Origin: an uncultured Oscillospiraceae bacterium
GTDB taxonomy: Bacteria > Bacillota > Clostridia > Oscillospirales > Acutalibacteraceae
Length of the DNA stretch: 64,000 nt
Direction: 5' to 3'
Assembly (NCBI GenBank): GCA_902492895.1
Contig: CABUNG010000001.1
Location: 1 to 64,000, forward strand
Shown: positions 57,503 through 64,000 of the stretch, one piece after another
Position numbering within the stretch: the stretch's first letter is position 1
Layout: every line of letters begins with the position of its first letter
Notes under the pieces: model-generated
The model's database searches: none
Seen by the model: the letters and a program-made list of their open reading frames with translations, nothing else
What the model was told of the DNA's origin: nothing
Position numbers and translations under genes: made by a program

Positions 57503-58378
57503 TTATTCCGATGGTTTGGCGCATGCGGTCCGGAGGGATTGGATGTCCGGCCAGACGGCCTGCGTATCGCGGTATCCCATTTCCCGCACCCGGTCGAGTG
57601 CGGCCCGGTCTTTTTCGAACCGGCCGATTTCGAGCGGCTCGGACGGCGCGATCACCAGGGCGCGGCCCTCCTGTTCGAGGGTTTTCAGATAGGCGCGGGT
57701 GCCGTTATAGACCTCGTGGCGCCGGTCGAGGGTTTCAATCATATGCGGGTATTCCCGCAGTTTACGATGATACAGATGCCGGAACTTTTCCGGCCCTTTG
57801 ATATAGGTGCGGTCCCTGGTGAGGACGACGATCACCTTGTCGCAGCCGTCTTCCAGGGCGCGGCGGACCGGGATGGGATCGGATGTGCCTCCGTCGAGAT
57901 ACAGTCCGCCCTGAAAACGCACCATCGGTGAAAAGAGGGGGATCGCGGCCGATGCACGCAGGATTTTACATTCACTGCCGATATCGGGCTGCTTCCCGAA
58001 ATAGGCCGGCTTGCCGGTGCGCACATCGGTCACCCCCGCGATGAACTCACAGGGAGAAGCCAGAAACGCCCGGTAATCAAATGGATCGAGGTGCTTGGGC
58101 ACAATGTCGAAAATGAAATCCATGCCAAACACCGATCCGGTCTTCAGATAATTATGCAGGCTGATGTACCGCTTGTCCTCGAGATAGTTGACGTCCACAC
58201 GATAGGAGCGGCCTTTTTGCCCAGACACGTAGCTGATCCCGTTGCCGGCTCCGGCCGATACGCCGATGACATAATCCGCAAGGAAAGCCTGGTCCATCAA
58301 AAAGTCGAGCACACCGACCGTATACAGGCCGCGCATGCCGCCGCCCTCCAGTACCAATCCGATTTTCAAGCTCTTCAT
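57503..58378 (-). CDS. Patatin-like phospholipase
   Basis: A 291-residue hydrolase of the bacterial patatin (RssA-like) family. The oxyanion motif is LVLEGGGMRGLYTVGVL, the nucleophile Ser is in VIGVSAGAGNG, and the catalytic Asp is in YLDGGTSDPIPV. It likely cleaves acyl chains from membrane lipids. No signal peptide. It is 13 bp upstream of the ZIP gene, so the two may be co-transcribed. Confidence 0.92.
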   Translation of the reverse strand: MKSLKIGLVLEGGGMRGLYTVGVLDFLMDQAFLADYVIGVSAGAGNGISYVSGQKGRSYRVDVNYLEDKRYISLHNYLKTGSVFGMDFIFDIVPKHLDPFDYRAFLASPCEFIAGVTDVRTGKPAYFGKQPDIGSECKILRASAAIPLFSPMVRFQGGLYLDGGTSDPIPVRRALEDGCDKVIVVLTRDRTYIKGPEKFRHLYHRKLREYPHMIETLDRRHEVYNGTRAYLKTLEQEGRALVIAPSEPLEIGRFEKDRAALDRVREMGYRDTQAVWPDIQSLRTACAKPSE

Positions 58379-58547
58379 CCTTTCTGTCAGAGGCGCGTAG
58401 GCCCGGTTATCAGTATGCCCAATCGCGAGGCGTCAAATCACCAAAGGGCTGGATCCAGACGTCCGCCGCGCCGCTTCCGGCGGCGTGAAGGCTGGACGAA
58501 TCCGGCCGGTATATCGGCGGCGAAAAATCTTAAGTATATTCAAATTC

Positions 58548-58576
58548 AGTATACCACAATTTGGAAGAGCGGGCAA
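58548..58576 (-). promoter_or_regulatory. Promoter of the patatin-ZIP-sbcC group
   Basis: Reading leftward: TTGCCC (58571-58576), 17 bp, TATACT (58548-58553). It lies 170 bp before the patatin start; I see no gene in that leader. Confidence 0.6.
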
Positions 58577-58611
58577 TGGCCATTCCAGCTGGCCGGAGCG
58601 GGAGCCGGACG

Positions 58612-58648
58612 AAAAAGGAGCCGCGGGATTCTGTCCCGCGGCTCCCTC
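58612..58648 (-). terminator. Terminator of the feo operon
   Basis: GGAGCCGCGGGA pairs with TCCCGCGGCTCC around a 4-nt loop, just past the stop of the Cys-rich partner gene, with A residues upstream giving a U-run leftward. Confidence 0.85.
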
Positions 58649-58650
58649 CG

Positions 58651-58824
58651 TTATTTCCTTTGGTGACAGGCACTGCTCATCGGGCAGTCCCGGCACCCGC
58701 ATCCGCAGGAAGACTGCCCCTTCTTTTTGTTTTTTACCAAATGGACGACAATGGCAGCCATAACCGCGATCAGGACGAACGCGATCAGGATGGTTGCCGC
58801 ATGGTTCCCGAGCCAGTACAGCAT
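58651..58824 (-). CDS. FeoB-associated Cys-rich membrane protein
   Basis: A 57-residue protein read leftward from ATG 58824 (SD AAAGGAGG). It has one transmembrane helix (AATILIAFVLIAVMAAIVVH) and a Cys-rich tail, KGQSSCGCGCRDCPMSSACH. This is the small partner found after FeoB in many clostridia, probably handling Fe(II) at the membrane or electron transfer. It is 30 bp downstream of feoB. Confidence 0.92.
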   Translation of the reverse strand: MLYWLGNHAATILIAFVLIAVMAAIVVHLVKNKKKGQSSCGCGCRDCPMSSACHQRK

Positions 58825-58854
58825 GAAGAGCCTCCTTTCGTTCCGGACGGACGG

Positions 58855-61266
58855 TTATTGGATACGGACCTTTTTCTCAAGCGTCGGGGATTCTTTGTAA
58901 GGCCTTACCAGCAGGAACACCAGCAGCGCGGTCAAAATCAAGGCGACGATGACCCCGGGCACGTTACCGGACCCGGTAAAGAGAGAACCGAGCTGGAAGA
59001 CGATCAGCGAGATGACATAGGCAAAGCCGCACTGATAGGCGATCGCAAAAGCGGTCCATTTCGCGCTGTTCATTTCCCGCTTGATGGCACCCATGGCCGC
59101 GAAACAGGGGGCACAGAGGAGGTTGAAGACCAGGAAGGAATACGCGGAGAGAGGGGTGAAAATCGTCCGCATATTGTTCCAGATCTGCCAGCCGTTTTCA
59201 GCGACCTCGTCGAAGCCGCCGAACAGGACGCCGAACGTGCCGACCACGTTTTCCTTGGCGATCAGGCCGGTGATGGTCGCAACCGCGCCTTCCCAGGTGC
59301 CCCAGCCGAGCGGGGCGAAAATCCAGGCAATGCCGCTGCCGATGACGGCCAGAATGGAATGGTTTAGGTCGTCCACCATGCCGAAGCCATCTTCAAATCC
59401 GAAGTTCATGAGGAACCAGAGGATGATGGCGGATAGAAGGATGATGGTGCCGGCCTTTTTGATAAAGGACCAGGCGCGTTCCCACATGGAGCGGAGCAGA
59501 TTGCCGGCCGTCGGCCAGTGATAGGCGGGAAGCTCCATGACAAAGGGGGCGGGTTCTCCGGCGAACATCCGGGTTTTCTTGAGCATGATGCCGGAGAGGA
59601 CGATGGCGGCAATGCCGACGAAATACGCGCTCGGCGCGACCCACCAGGCTCCGCCGAACAGGGCGCCGGCAATCAGCGCGATAATCGGCAGTTTGGCGCC
59701 GCAGGGGATGAAGGTGGTCGTCATGATGGTCATGCGGCGGTCCCGCTCGTTTTCAATCGTCCGGGAGGCCATGATGCCGGGGACGCCGCAGCCGGTCCCG
59801 ATCAGCATGGGGATAAAGGACTTGCCTGACAGCCCGAATTTGCGGAAAATCCGGTCCATAACGAATGCGATGCGCGCCATGTAGCCGCAGGATTCCAAAA
59901 ACGCCAGCAGCAGGAACAGAATGAGCATCTGGGGGACAAAACCGAGCACGGCCCCGACGCCCCCGACAATGCCGTCGAGCAGCAGGCCCTGCAACCAGGC
60001 GGCGCAGCCCACGCTTTCCAAAAAGCCGCCCAGCAGAGCGGGGATACCGGGAACCCAGACGCCGTAAGAGGCGGGGGCGGGTTCCTCCAGGGCGGTCGCT
60101 TCGGTATACTGGGCATACGTGACCGGGATCTCCTCTTCGAGATTCCCTTCATCGTCATAGAGATACGCGGTCGCGGTCAAAGCCGTGGCCTCGGCCGGAT
60201 CGACTCCCGCCGCTTCTGCGGCGGATTCAAATGCCGCTACGACTGCGCCGGGCTCTCGATATGCATCGGCCGCTTCCTCATAGGCGGAGGAACCGATCCC
60301 GAACAGGTGCCAGCCGTCGCCGAACACGCCGTCGTTCGCCCAATCGGTTGCGACGGTGCCGACGGTCGTTACCGAGATGAAGTACACCAGGAACATGACT
60401 GCCGCAAAAATCGGCAAAGCGGCAAACCGATTGGTGACCACCCTGTCAATCTTGTCGGAAACCGTGAGCCGGCCGGCGGCCTTTTTCTTGTAACAGCCCT
60501 TGAGCAGGGAGGCGATATACACATAGCGCTCGTTGGTGATGATGCTTTCCGCATCGTCGTCGCACTCTTCCTCCGCGGCTTTGATATCCTCTTCTATATG
60601 GTCGAGAACATCCGGAGCCAGATGCAGCTCCGCCAGGACCTTGTCGTCCCGTTCGAACAGCTTGACCGCATACCAGCGCTGTTGTTCGGCTGGCATGGCG
60701 TGGACGGCCGCCTCCTCAATATGGGCCAACGCGTGCTCGACTACGCCTGAAAAGGTGTGCATAGGCACAGTTTTGGTGCTCTTCGCCGCCTCAATGGCAG
60801 CCTGCGCGGCCTCCTGTATACCGGTGCCTTTCAGCGCGGAGATTTCCACAATCCGGCAGCCGAGTTCCCGCGAGAGTTCCGGAACGTCGATTCGGTCCCC
60901 GCTTTTTTGGACCACATCCATCATGTTGATGGCGACCACGACCGGGATGCCCAGCTCGGTCAGCTGGGTGGTCAGATACAGGTTCCGTTCCAGGTTGGTC
61001 CCGTCTATGATGTTCAGGATGGCATCGGGGCGCTCTTTGATCAAATATTGTCTCGCCACGACTTCCTCCAGCGTATAGGGGGAGAGGGAATAAATCCCGG
61101 GAAGGTCGACGATGGTGACATCGTCCTGCTTTTTGAGTTTGCCTTCCTTTTTTTCCACGGTGACTCCCGGCCAGTTTCCGACAAACTGGTTGGACCCGGT
61201 GAGTGCATTGAACAGGGTCGTTTTGCCGCTGTTCGGGTTGCCTGCCAAGGCAATGCGCCATTCCAT
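58855..61266 (-). CDS. feoB: Ferrous iron transporter B
   Basis: The 803-residue protein starts with a GTPase domain: G1 ALAGNPNSGKTTLFNAL, G2 FVGNWPGVTVEKK, G3 TIVDLPGIYSLS and G4 VVAINMMDVV. A helical guanine-dissociation-inhibitor-like region follows, then the membrane domain, with gate Cys in LIGTGCGVPGIMASRTIENE and NLLCAPCFAAMGAIKREM. A soluble segment of about 120 residues (about 305-425) between the first two membrane helices makes it longer than many FeoB. It imports Fe(II). Confidence 0.97.
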   Translation of the reverse strand: MEWRIALAGNPNSGKTTLFNALTGSNQFVGNWPGVTVEKKEGKLKKQDDVTIVDLPGIYSLSPYTLEEVVARQYLIKERPDAILNIIDGTNLERNLYLTTQLTELGIPVVVAINMMDVVQKSGDRIDVPELSRELGCRIVEISALKGTGIQEAAQAAIEAAKSTKTVPMHTFSGVVEHALAHIEEAAVHAMPAEQQRWYAVKLFERDDKVLAELHLAPDVLDHIEEDIKAAEEECDDDAESIITNERYVYIASLLKGCYKKKAAGRLTVSDKIDRVVTNRFAALPIFAAVMFLVYFISVTTVGTVATDWANDGVFGDGWHLFGIGSSAYEEAADAYREPGAVVAAFESAAEAAGVDPAEATALTATAYLYDDEGNLEEEIPVTYAQYTEATALEEPAPASYGVWVPGIPALLGGFLESVGCAAWLQGLLLDGIVGGVGAVLGFVPQMLILFLLLAFLESCGYMARIAFVMDRIFRKFGLSGKSFIPMLIGTGCGVPGIMASRTIENERDRRMTIMTTTFIPCGAKLPIIALIAGALFGGAWWVAPSAYFVGIAAIVLSGIMLKKTRMFAGEPAPFVMELPAYHWPTAGNLLRSMWERAWSFIKKAGTIILLSAIILWFLMNFGFEDGFGMVDDLNHSILAVIGSGIAWIFAPLGWGTWEGAVATITGLIAKENVVGTFGVLFGGFDEVAENGWQIWNNMRTIFTPLSAYSFLVFNLLCAPCFAAMGAIKREMNSAKWTAFAIAYQCGFAYVISLIVFQLGSLFTGSGNVPGVIVALILTALLVFLLVRPYKESPTLEKKVRIQ

Positions 61267-61298
61267 ACAGCCTGTTCCTCTCTTTTATGAAGTTATCG

Positions 61299-61314
61299 GT
61301 TAGCGAAAGCTAAC
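61299..61314. promoter_or_regulatory. Iron-regulator box upstream of feoB
   Basis: GTTAGC-N4-GCTAAC, the same pattern as the two boxes at 61836-61883, lies 33 bp upstream of feoB. It suggests a second regulated promoter inside the operon. Confidence 0.7.
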
Positions 61315-61352
61315 TTCGTGTCCAAAAAAGCGGGGGTTGCCCCCCTTCTGCC

Positions 61353-61574
61353 TTATTCCACTTCAATCATGCCCGCATCCGCTTTCCGAATCGAGAGTTC
61401 GTATCCGCGGACCGTGATCTCGACCGGATCCCCGAGGGGCGCGACCTTTCGGATATGTACCTGTGTGCCTTTGGTGATGCCCATGTCCATGATGCGGCGC
61501 TTCACCGCGCCCTCCCCGTGGAGCTTGACCACCCGGACTGTCTGGCCGATCCCCGCCTGCCTGAGTGTTTGCAT
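61353..61574 (-). CDS. feoA: FeoA-domain protein
   Basis: A 73-residue SH3-like protein: MQTLRQAGIGQTVRVVKLHG, then MDMGITKGTQVHIRKVAPLG and YELSIRKADAGMIEVE are typical FeoA. It probably binds FeoB and supports Fe(II) uptake. Second of two feoA genes in the operon. Confidence 0.92.
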   Translation of the reverse strand: MQTLRQAGIGQTVRVVKLHGEGAVKRRIMDMGITKGTQVHIRKVAPLGDPVEITVRGYELSIRKADAGMIEVE

Positions 61575-61596
61575 GCCCTTGCCCTCCTTTACAGCT

Positions 61597-61806
61597 CTAA
61601 ATCAAGATTTTTTGTGCCATTTCCCTGCTGATCGCCACCCGCGCCTCTTTGACGCGGACGATGATGCTGCCGCCCATGGCCGTGACGACGGTGACGCGGC
61701 CGCCGGCCACAAAGCCCAGATTCTCGAGATGCTTTTTGACTTCGGGGCTGCCGCCGACTTTGCGGATGATGTTGTCTTCTCCAATGCTGGCGAGTGTGAG
61801 TGGCAT
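61597..61806 (-). CDS. feoA: FeoA-domain protein
   Basis: A 69-residue SH3-like protein: MPLTLASIGEDNIIRKVGGS, VKKHLENLGFVAGGRVTVVT and KEARVAISREMAQKILI match FeoA. It opens the operon, 22 bp before the second copy, right behind two operator palindromes. Confidence 0.92.
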   Translation of the reverse strand: MPLTLASIGEDNIIRKVGGSPEVKKHLENLGFVAGGRVTVVTAMGGSIIVRVKEARVAISREMAQKILI

Positions 61807-61824
61807 CCCACCGCTTCCTTTCCT

Positions 61825-61858
61825 GGACCCGTAGTTAGCGGCCGCTAACTACGGGTCC
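61825..61858. promoter_or_regulatory. 34-bp perfect palindrome, iron-regulator box
   Basis: The arms start GGACCCGTAGTTAGCGG and repeat in reverse complement; the core is GTTAGC-GGCC-GCTAAC. It lies just upstream of the first feoA and is the likely site of the divergent DtxR-type regulator. Confidence 0.8.
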
Positions 61859-61863
61859 AAATA

Positions 61864-61887
61864 GATGGTTAGCAATCGCTAACCATC
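61864..61887. promoter_or_regulatory. Second iron-regulator box in the feo promoter region
   Basis: GATGGTTAGC-AATC-GCTAACCATC, 10-bp arms with the same GTTAGC-N4-GCTAAC core. Confidence 0.8.
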
Positions 61888-62091
61888 CTTATCATACGCA
61901 TCCCATGCCGGTTTGTCAAGAGGTTTTTGACAATTTAGGATGAATTTCCCATCGACAGCCAAACCCGGCGGTTTTTTGGTGGATATGCAAATGCTTCCGG
62001 AAAAGGGGTTCCATACATTCATGCAAACGGCTTGAAAAATTCATCCGTTCATGGTATGGTTAAACCAGTGCGATTGCAAGGAGGTCTTGAA

Positions 62092-62457
62092 GTGCATTTA
62101 CAGGAATCCGGGGAGATGTATCTGGAGACCATTTTCATACTGTCCCAAAACAAACAAGGCGTCCGTTCTATAGATGTGGGCGAATATATGGGATATTCCA
62201 AGCCCAGCGTCAGCCGGGCTATCGGCCTTCTGAAACAGGGCGGGTACGTCGAATCGGACGAAGATGGCTTTCTCACGCTGACCAGCGAGGGCCGCAGGAT
62301 CGCGCAAAAGATCTATGAACGGCACACGATGCTGTCGGAATTTCTCATGGCGCTCGGTGTGGACCGCAAAACCGCGACGGAGGACGCCTGCAAAATGGAG
62401 CACGACATCAGCGACGCCACCTTTGAAGCGATCAAAAAACACGCCGGAAAAGCTTGA
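62092..62457 (+). CDS. DtxR/MntR-family metal-dependent regulator
   Basis: About 121 residues from GTG 62092 after AAGGAGG. LQESGEMYLETIFILSQNKQ and VGEYMGYSKPSVSRAIGLLK form the winged helix, RHTMLSEFLMALGVDRKTAT and ACKMEHDISDATFEAIKKH the dimerisation and metal-binding part. It is the short form without an SH3-like domain. Divergent from the feo operon, it probably senses Fe(II) or Mn(II) and represses feo at the GTTAGC-N4-GCTAAC boxes. Confidence 0.9.
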   Translation: MHLQESGEMYLETIFILSQNKQGVRSIDVGEYMGYSKPSVSRAIGLLKQGGYVESDEDGFLTLTSEGRRIAQKIYERHTMLSEFLMALGVDRKTATEDACKMEHDISDATFEAIKKHAGKA

Positions 62458-62465
62458 TTCAAAGA

Positions 62466-62505
62466 CAAAAATGCCGCAAAACCATCCGGTTTTGCGGCGT
62501 TTTCT
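62466..62505 (+). terminator. Terminator after the metal regulator
   Basis: GCCGCAAAACC pairs with GGTTTTGCGGC, followed by GTTTTC. Confidence 0.8.
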
Positions 62506-62576
62506 GCTGTTGTGGGGCGAGATCTGCGTGCAATTGGAGCTGCGAAACCTTACGGCAGGAGATGATGAGCCGACAT

Positions 62577-62615
62577 AAAAATCCCCTCGCGGAGAGTCTC
62601 CGCGAGGGGATCTTA
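62577..62615 (-). terminator. Terminator after pnp
   Basis: ATCCCCTCGCGGAGA pairs with TCTCCGCGAGGGGAT, with AAAA upstream giving a U-run in the leftward direction, just past the pnp stop. Confidence 0.85.
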
Positions 62616-62619
62616 ACAA

Positions 62620-64000
62620 TCAGCGATCGCTGCGGTGATCACGGCGAGTGCCACCGTCCCGGCGGGGAGGCCGGGGCGCGTCGGAAACCGTGTTCTCGGG
62701 CTTCAGGCCTTCCACCTCGATGAGCGCATCGCGGCGGGAGAGGTTCAGGCGGCCCTGCTCGTCGATCTCGGTGACCTTGACGAGCACCTCGTCGCCCACA
62801 TGGACCACATCTTCCACCTTCTCGACCCGTTTGACATCGAGGCGGCTGATGTGCACGAGCCCCTCTTTGCCGGGCGCGATTTCCACGAATGCGCCGAAGG
62901 TCATCAGACGGGTGACGCGGCCTTTATAGATCGCGCCGATCTCCGGATCCTTGGCGATGGTCTCGACCACGCTCAGGGCCCGCTTCGCATCCTCGGTGTT
63001 GAGGGCGGAAATGAAGACGGAGCCGTCTTCTTCGATATCGATCTTGCAGTTGCATTCGAGCTGGATTTTCTGGATCACGCTGCCGCCCTTGCCGATGACT
63101 TCGCGGATCTTATCCACATCGATTTTGGTGGAGAGCATCTTGGGCGCGTAGGGGCTCAGCTCCGCGCGCGGGGCCGGGATGGCCTTGAGCATAATTTCAT
63201 CGAGGATGTGCACCCGCGCTTTGTAGGTTTTGTCGAGCGCTTCCTTGATGATGGCCGGGGTCAGGCCGTGGACCTTGAGGTCCATCTGGATGGCGGTGAT
63301 GCCTTTGTGGGTGCCGCCCACCTTGAAGTCCATGTCGCCGAAGAAGTCTTCGAGTCCCTGGATATCCACCATGGTCATGAAACGGTCGCCTTCGGTGACC
63401 AGGCCGCAGGAAATGCCTGCAACCGGCGCCTTGATCGGCACGCCCGCGTCCATCAGGGCGAGGGTGGATCCGCAGATCGACGCCTGGGAGGTGGAGCCGT
63501 TGGAGGACAAAACCTCGCTGACCAGCCGCATGGTATAGGGGAACTCTTCTATAGAGGGCAGCACCGGCACGAGCGCACGCTCCGCGAGGGCGCCGTGGCC
63601 GATTTCACGCCGGCCGGGGCCGCGGGAGGGCTTGGTTTCCCCAACGGAATAAGACGGGAAGTTGTACTGATGCATATACCGCTTCTCGGTTTCGGAATCG
63701 ATGCCGTCGAGCAGCTGGGCGTCGCCGGAGGAACCGAGGGTGGCAATGGTAAGCACCTGCGTCTGGCCGCGGGTGAACATACCCGAACCATGGACACGGG
63801 GCAGCAGGCCGACTTCGGCGGCGAGGGGCCGCATGTCGTCGATGCCGCGGCCGTCCACGCGCTTGCCGTCGTCGAGCAGCCAGCGGCGCACGACGTATTT
63901 CTGCAGCTTGTAGAGGCAATCCTCGAGCTTGGCTTCCTGCTCGGGATAGATGGAGTCGAATTTCTCGTGAACCGCGTCATAGACCGGACGGAGACGCTCG
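62620..64000 (-). CDS. pnp: Polynucleotide phosphorylase, 3' part
   Basis: The reading frame continues past the window edge, so only about 460 C-terminal residues are present. Visible parts are the second RNase PH domain (DDGKRVDGRGIDDMRPLAAE; LGSSGDAQLLDGIDSE; GISCGLVTEGDRF), the KH domain (VIGKGGSVIQKIQLECNCKI) and the S1 domain (YKGRVTRLMTFGAFVEIAPG, EGLVHIS). It degrades RNA 3'-5' by phosphorolysis and belongs to the degradosome. It ends in a basic Arg/Gly tail. Confidence 0.97.
   Translation of the reverse strand, partial: ERLRPVYDAVHEKFDSIYPEQEAKLEDCLYKLQKYVVRRWLLDDGKRVDGRGIDDMRPLAAEVGLLPRVHGSGMFTRGQTQVLTIATLGSSGDAQLLDGIDSETEKRYMHQYNFPSYSVGETKPSRGPGRREIGHGALAERALVPVLPSIEEFPYTMRLVSEVLSSNGSTSQASICGSTLALMDAGVPIKAPVAGISCGLVTEGDRFMTMVDIQGLEDFFGDMDFKVGGTHKGITAIQMDLKVHGLTPAIIKEALDKTYKARVHILDEIMLKAIPAPRAELSPYAPKMLSTKIDVDKIREVIGKGGSVIQKIQLECNCKIDIEEDGSVFISALNTEDAKRALSVVETIAKDPEIGAIYKGRVTRLMTFGAFVEIAPGKEGLVHISRLDVKRVEKVEDVVHVGDEVLVKVTEIDEQGRLNLSRRDALIEVEGLKPENTVSDAPRPPRRDGGTRRDHRSDR

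Overview
This window looks like a chromosome segment of a GC-rich anaerobic Firmicute, most likely a Clostridia/Oscillospirales-type gut bacterium. That is inferred from the gene families (GlpP/GlpK, YtrA-type GntR with an ABC-2 exporter, HAAS/PadR, FeoA-FeoA-FeoB with a Cys-rich partner, strong AAGGAGG Shine-Dalgarno sites) and was not tested by any search. About 29 kb of host chromosome flanks one 35.3-kb prophage.

Left host arm (1-15.27 kb): a HAD hydrolase; an alanine-racemase-fold protein that lacks its catalytic residues, followed by a fold-type-I decarboxylase-like protein; a membrane protein and a CYTH protein; a leftward operon that reads as a D-aspartate peptidoglycan branch module (ATP-grasp ligase, Asp/Glu racemase, asparagine-synthase-type amidotransferase); a four-copy 94-bp tandem repeat with hairpins; glpP-glpK; an autoregulated GntR/ABC operon; and a HAAS-RDD/PadR pair.

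Prophage (15,283-50,542): a siphovirus with HK97-type head genes. A 15-bp direct repeat brackets it, and 16-bp inverted repeats (15/16 identical) sit exactly 10 bp inside each border. I see no tyrosine or serine integrase. An IS30-family DDE transposase lies against the left end and a stand-alone IS30-like DNA-binding domain against the right end, so I infer that the whole phage transposes. Nearly all genes run leftward: an early region (50.4-39.6 kb: small regulators, SleB-like hydrolase, a Dam-like methylase broken at a G8 tract, MazG-like, zincin, HUH Rep, VRR-NUC, ArpU/RinA-like activator), then a late operon (39.4-18.2 kb: HNH, terminase, head, tail, host-recognition and lysis genes), then a lysogeny region (17.3-15.3 kb). 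One gene, a HIRAN protein, runs rightward.

Two systems stand out. First, a complete diversity-generating retroelement (avd - template repeat - reverse transcriptase) with two variable repeats: one in the adjacent tail-region protein and one 22 kb away in an early gene. All 27 substitutions (9 + 18) fall at template adenines. Second, a candidate phage small RNA of about 77 nt at 43,100-43,176 (+), with a consensus promoter and a perfect terminator. Its 5' end is complementary to the Shine-Dalgarno/start region of about six phage genes, including the second retroelement target. These look like a post-transcriptional regulon.

Right host arm (50.56-64 kb): guaB, whose promoter starts 12 bp outside the prophage border; a palindrome-rich non-coding stretch; a frameshifted XRE regulator; a small Cys-rich protein; sbcC without an adjacent sbcD; a ZIP transporter; a patatin-like lipase; the feoA-feoA-feoB iron operon with its Cys-rich partner; a DtxR/MntR-type regulator with three matching operator palindromes; and the 3' part of pnp at the window edge.
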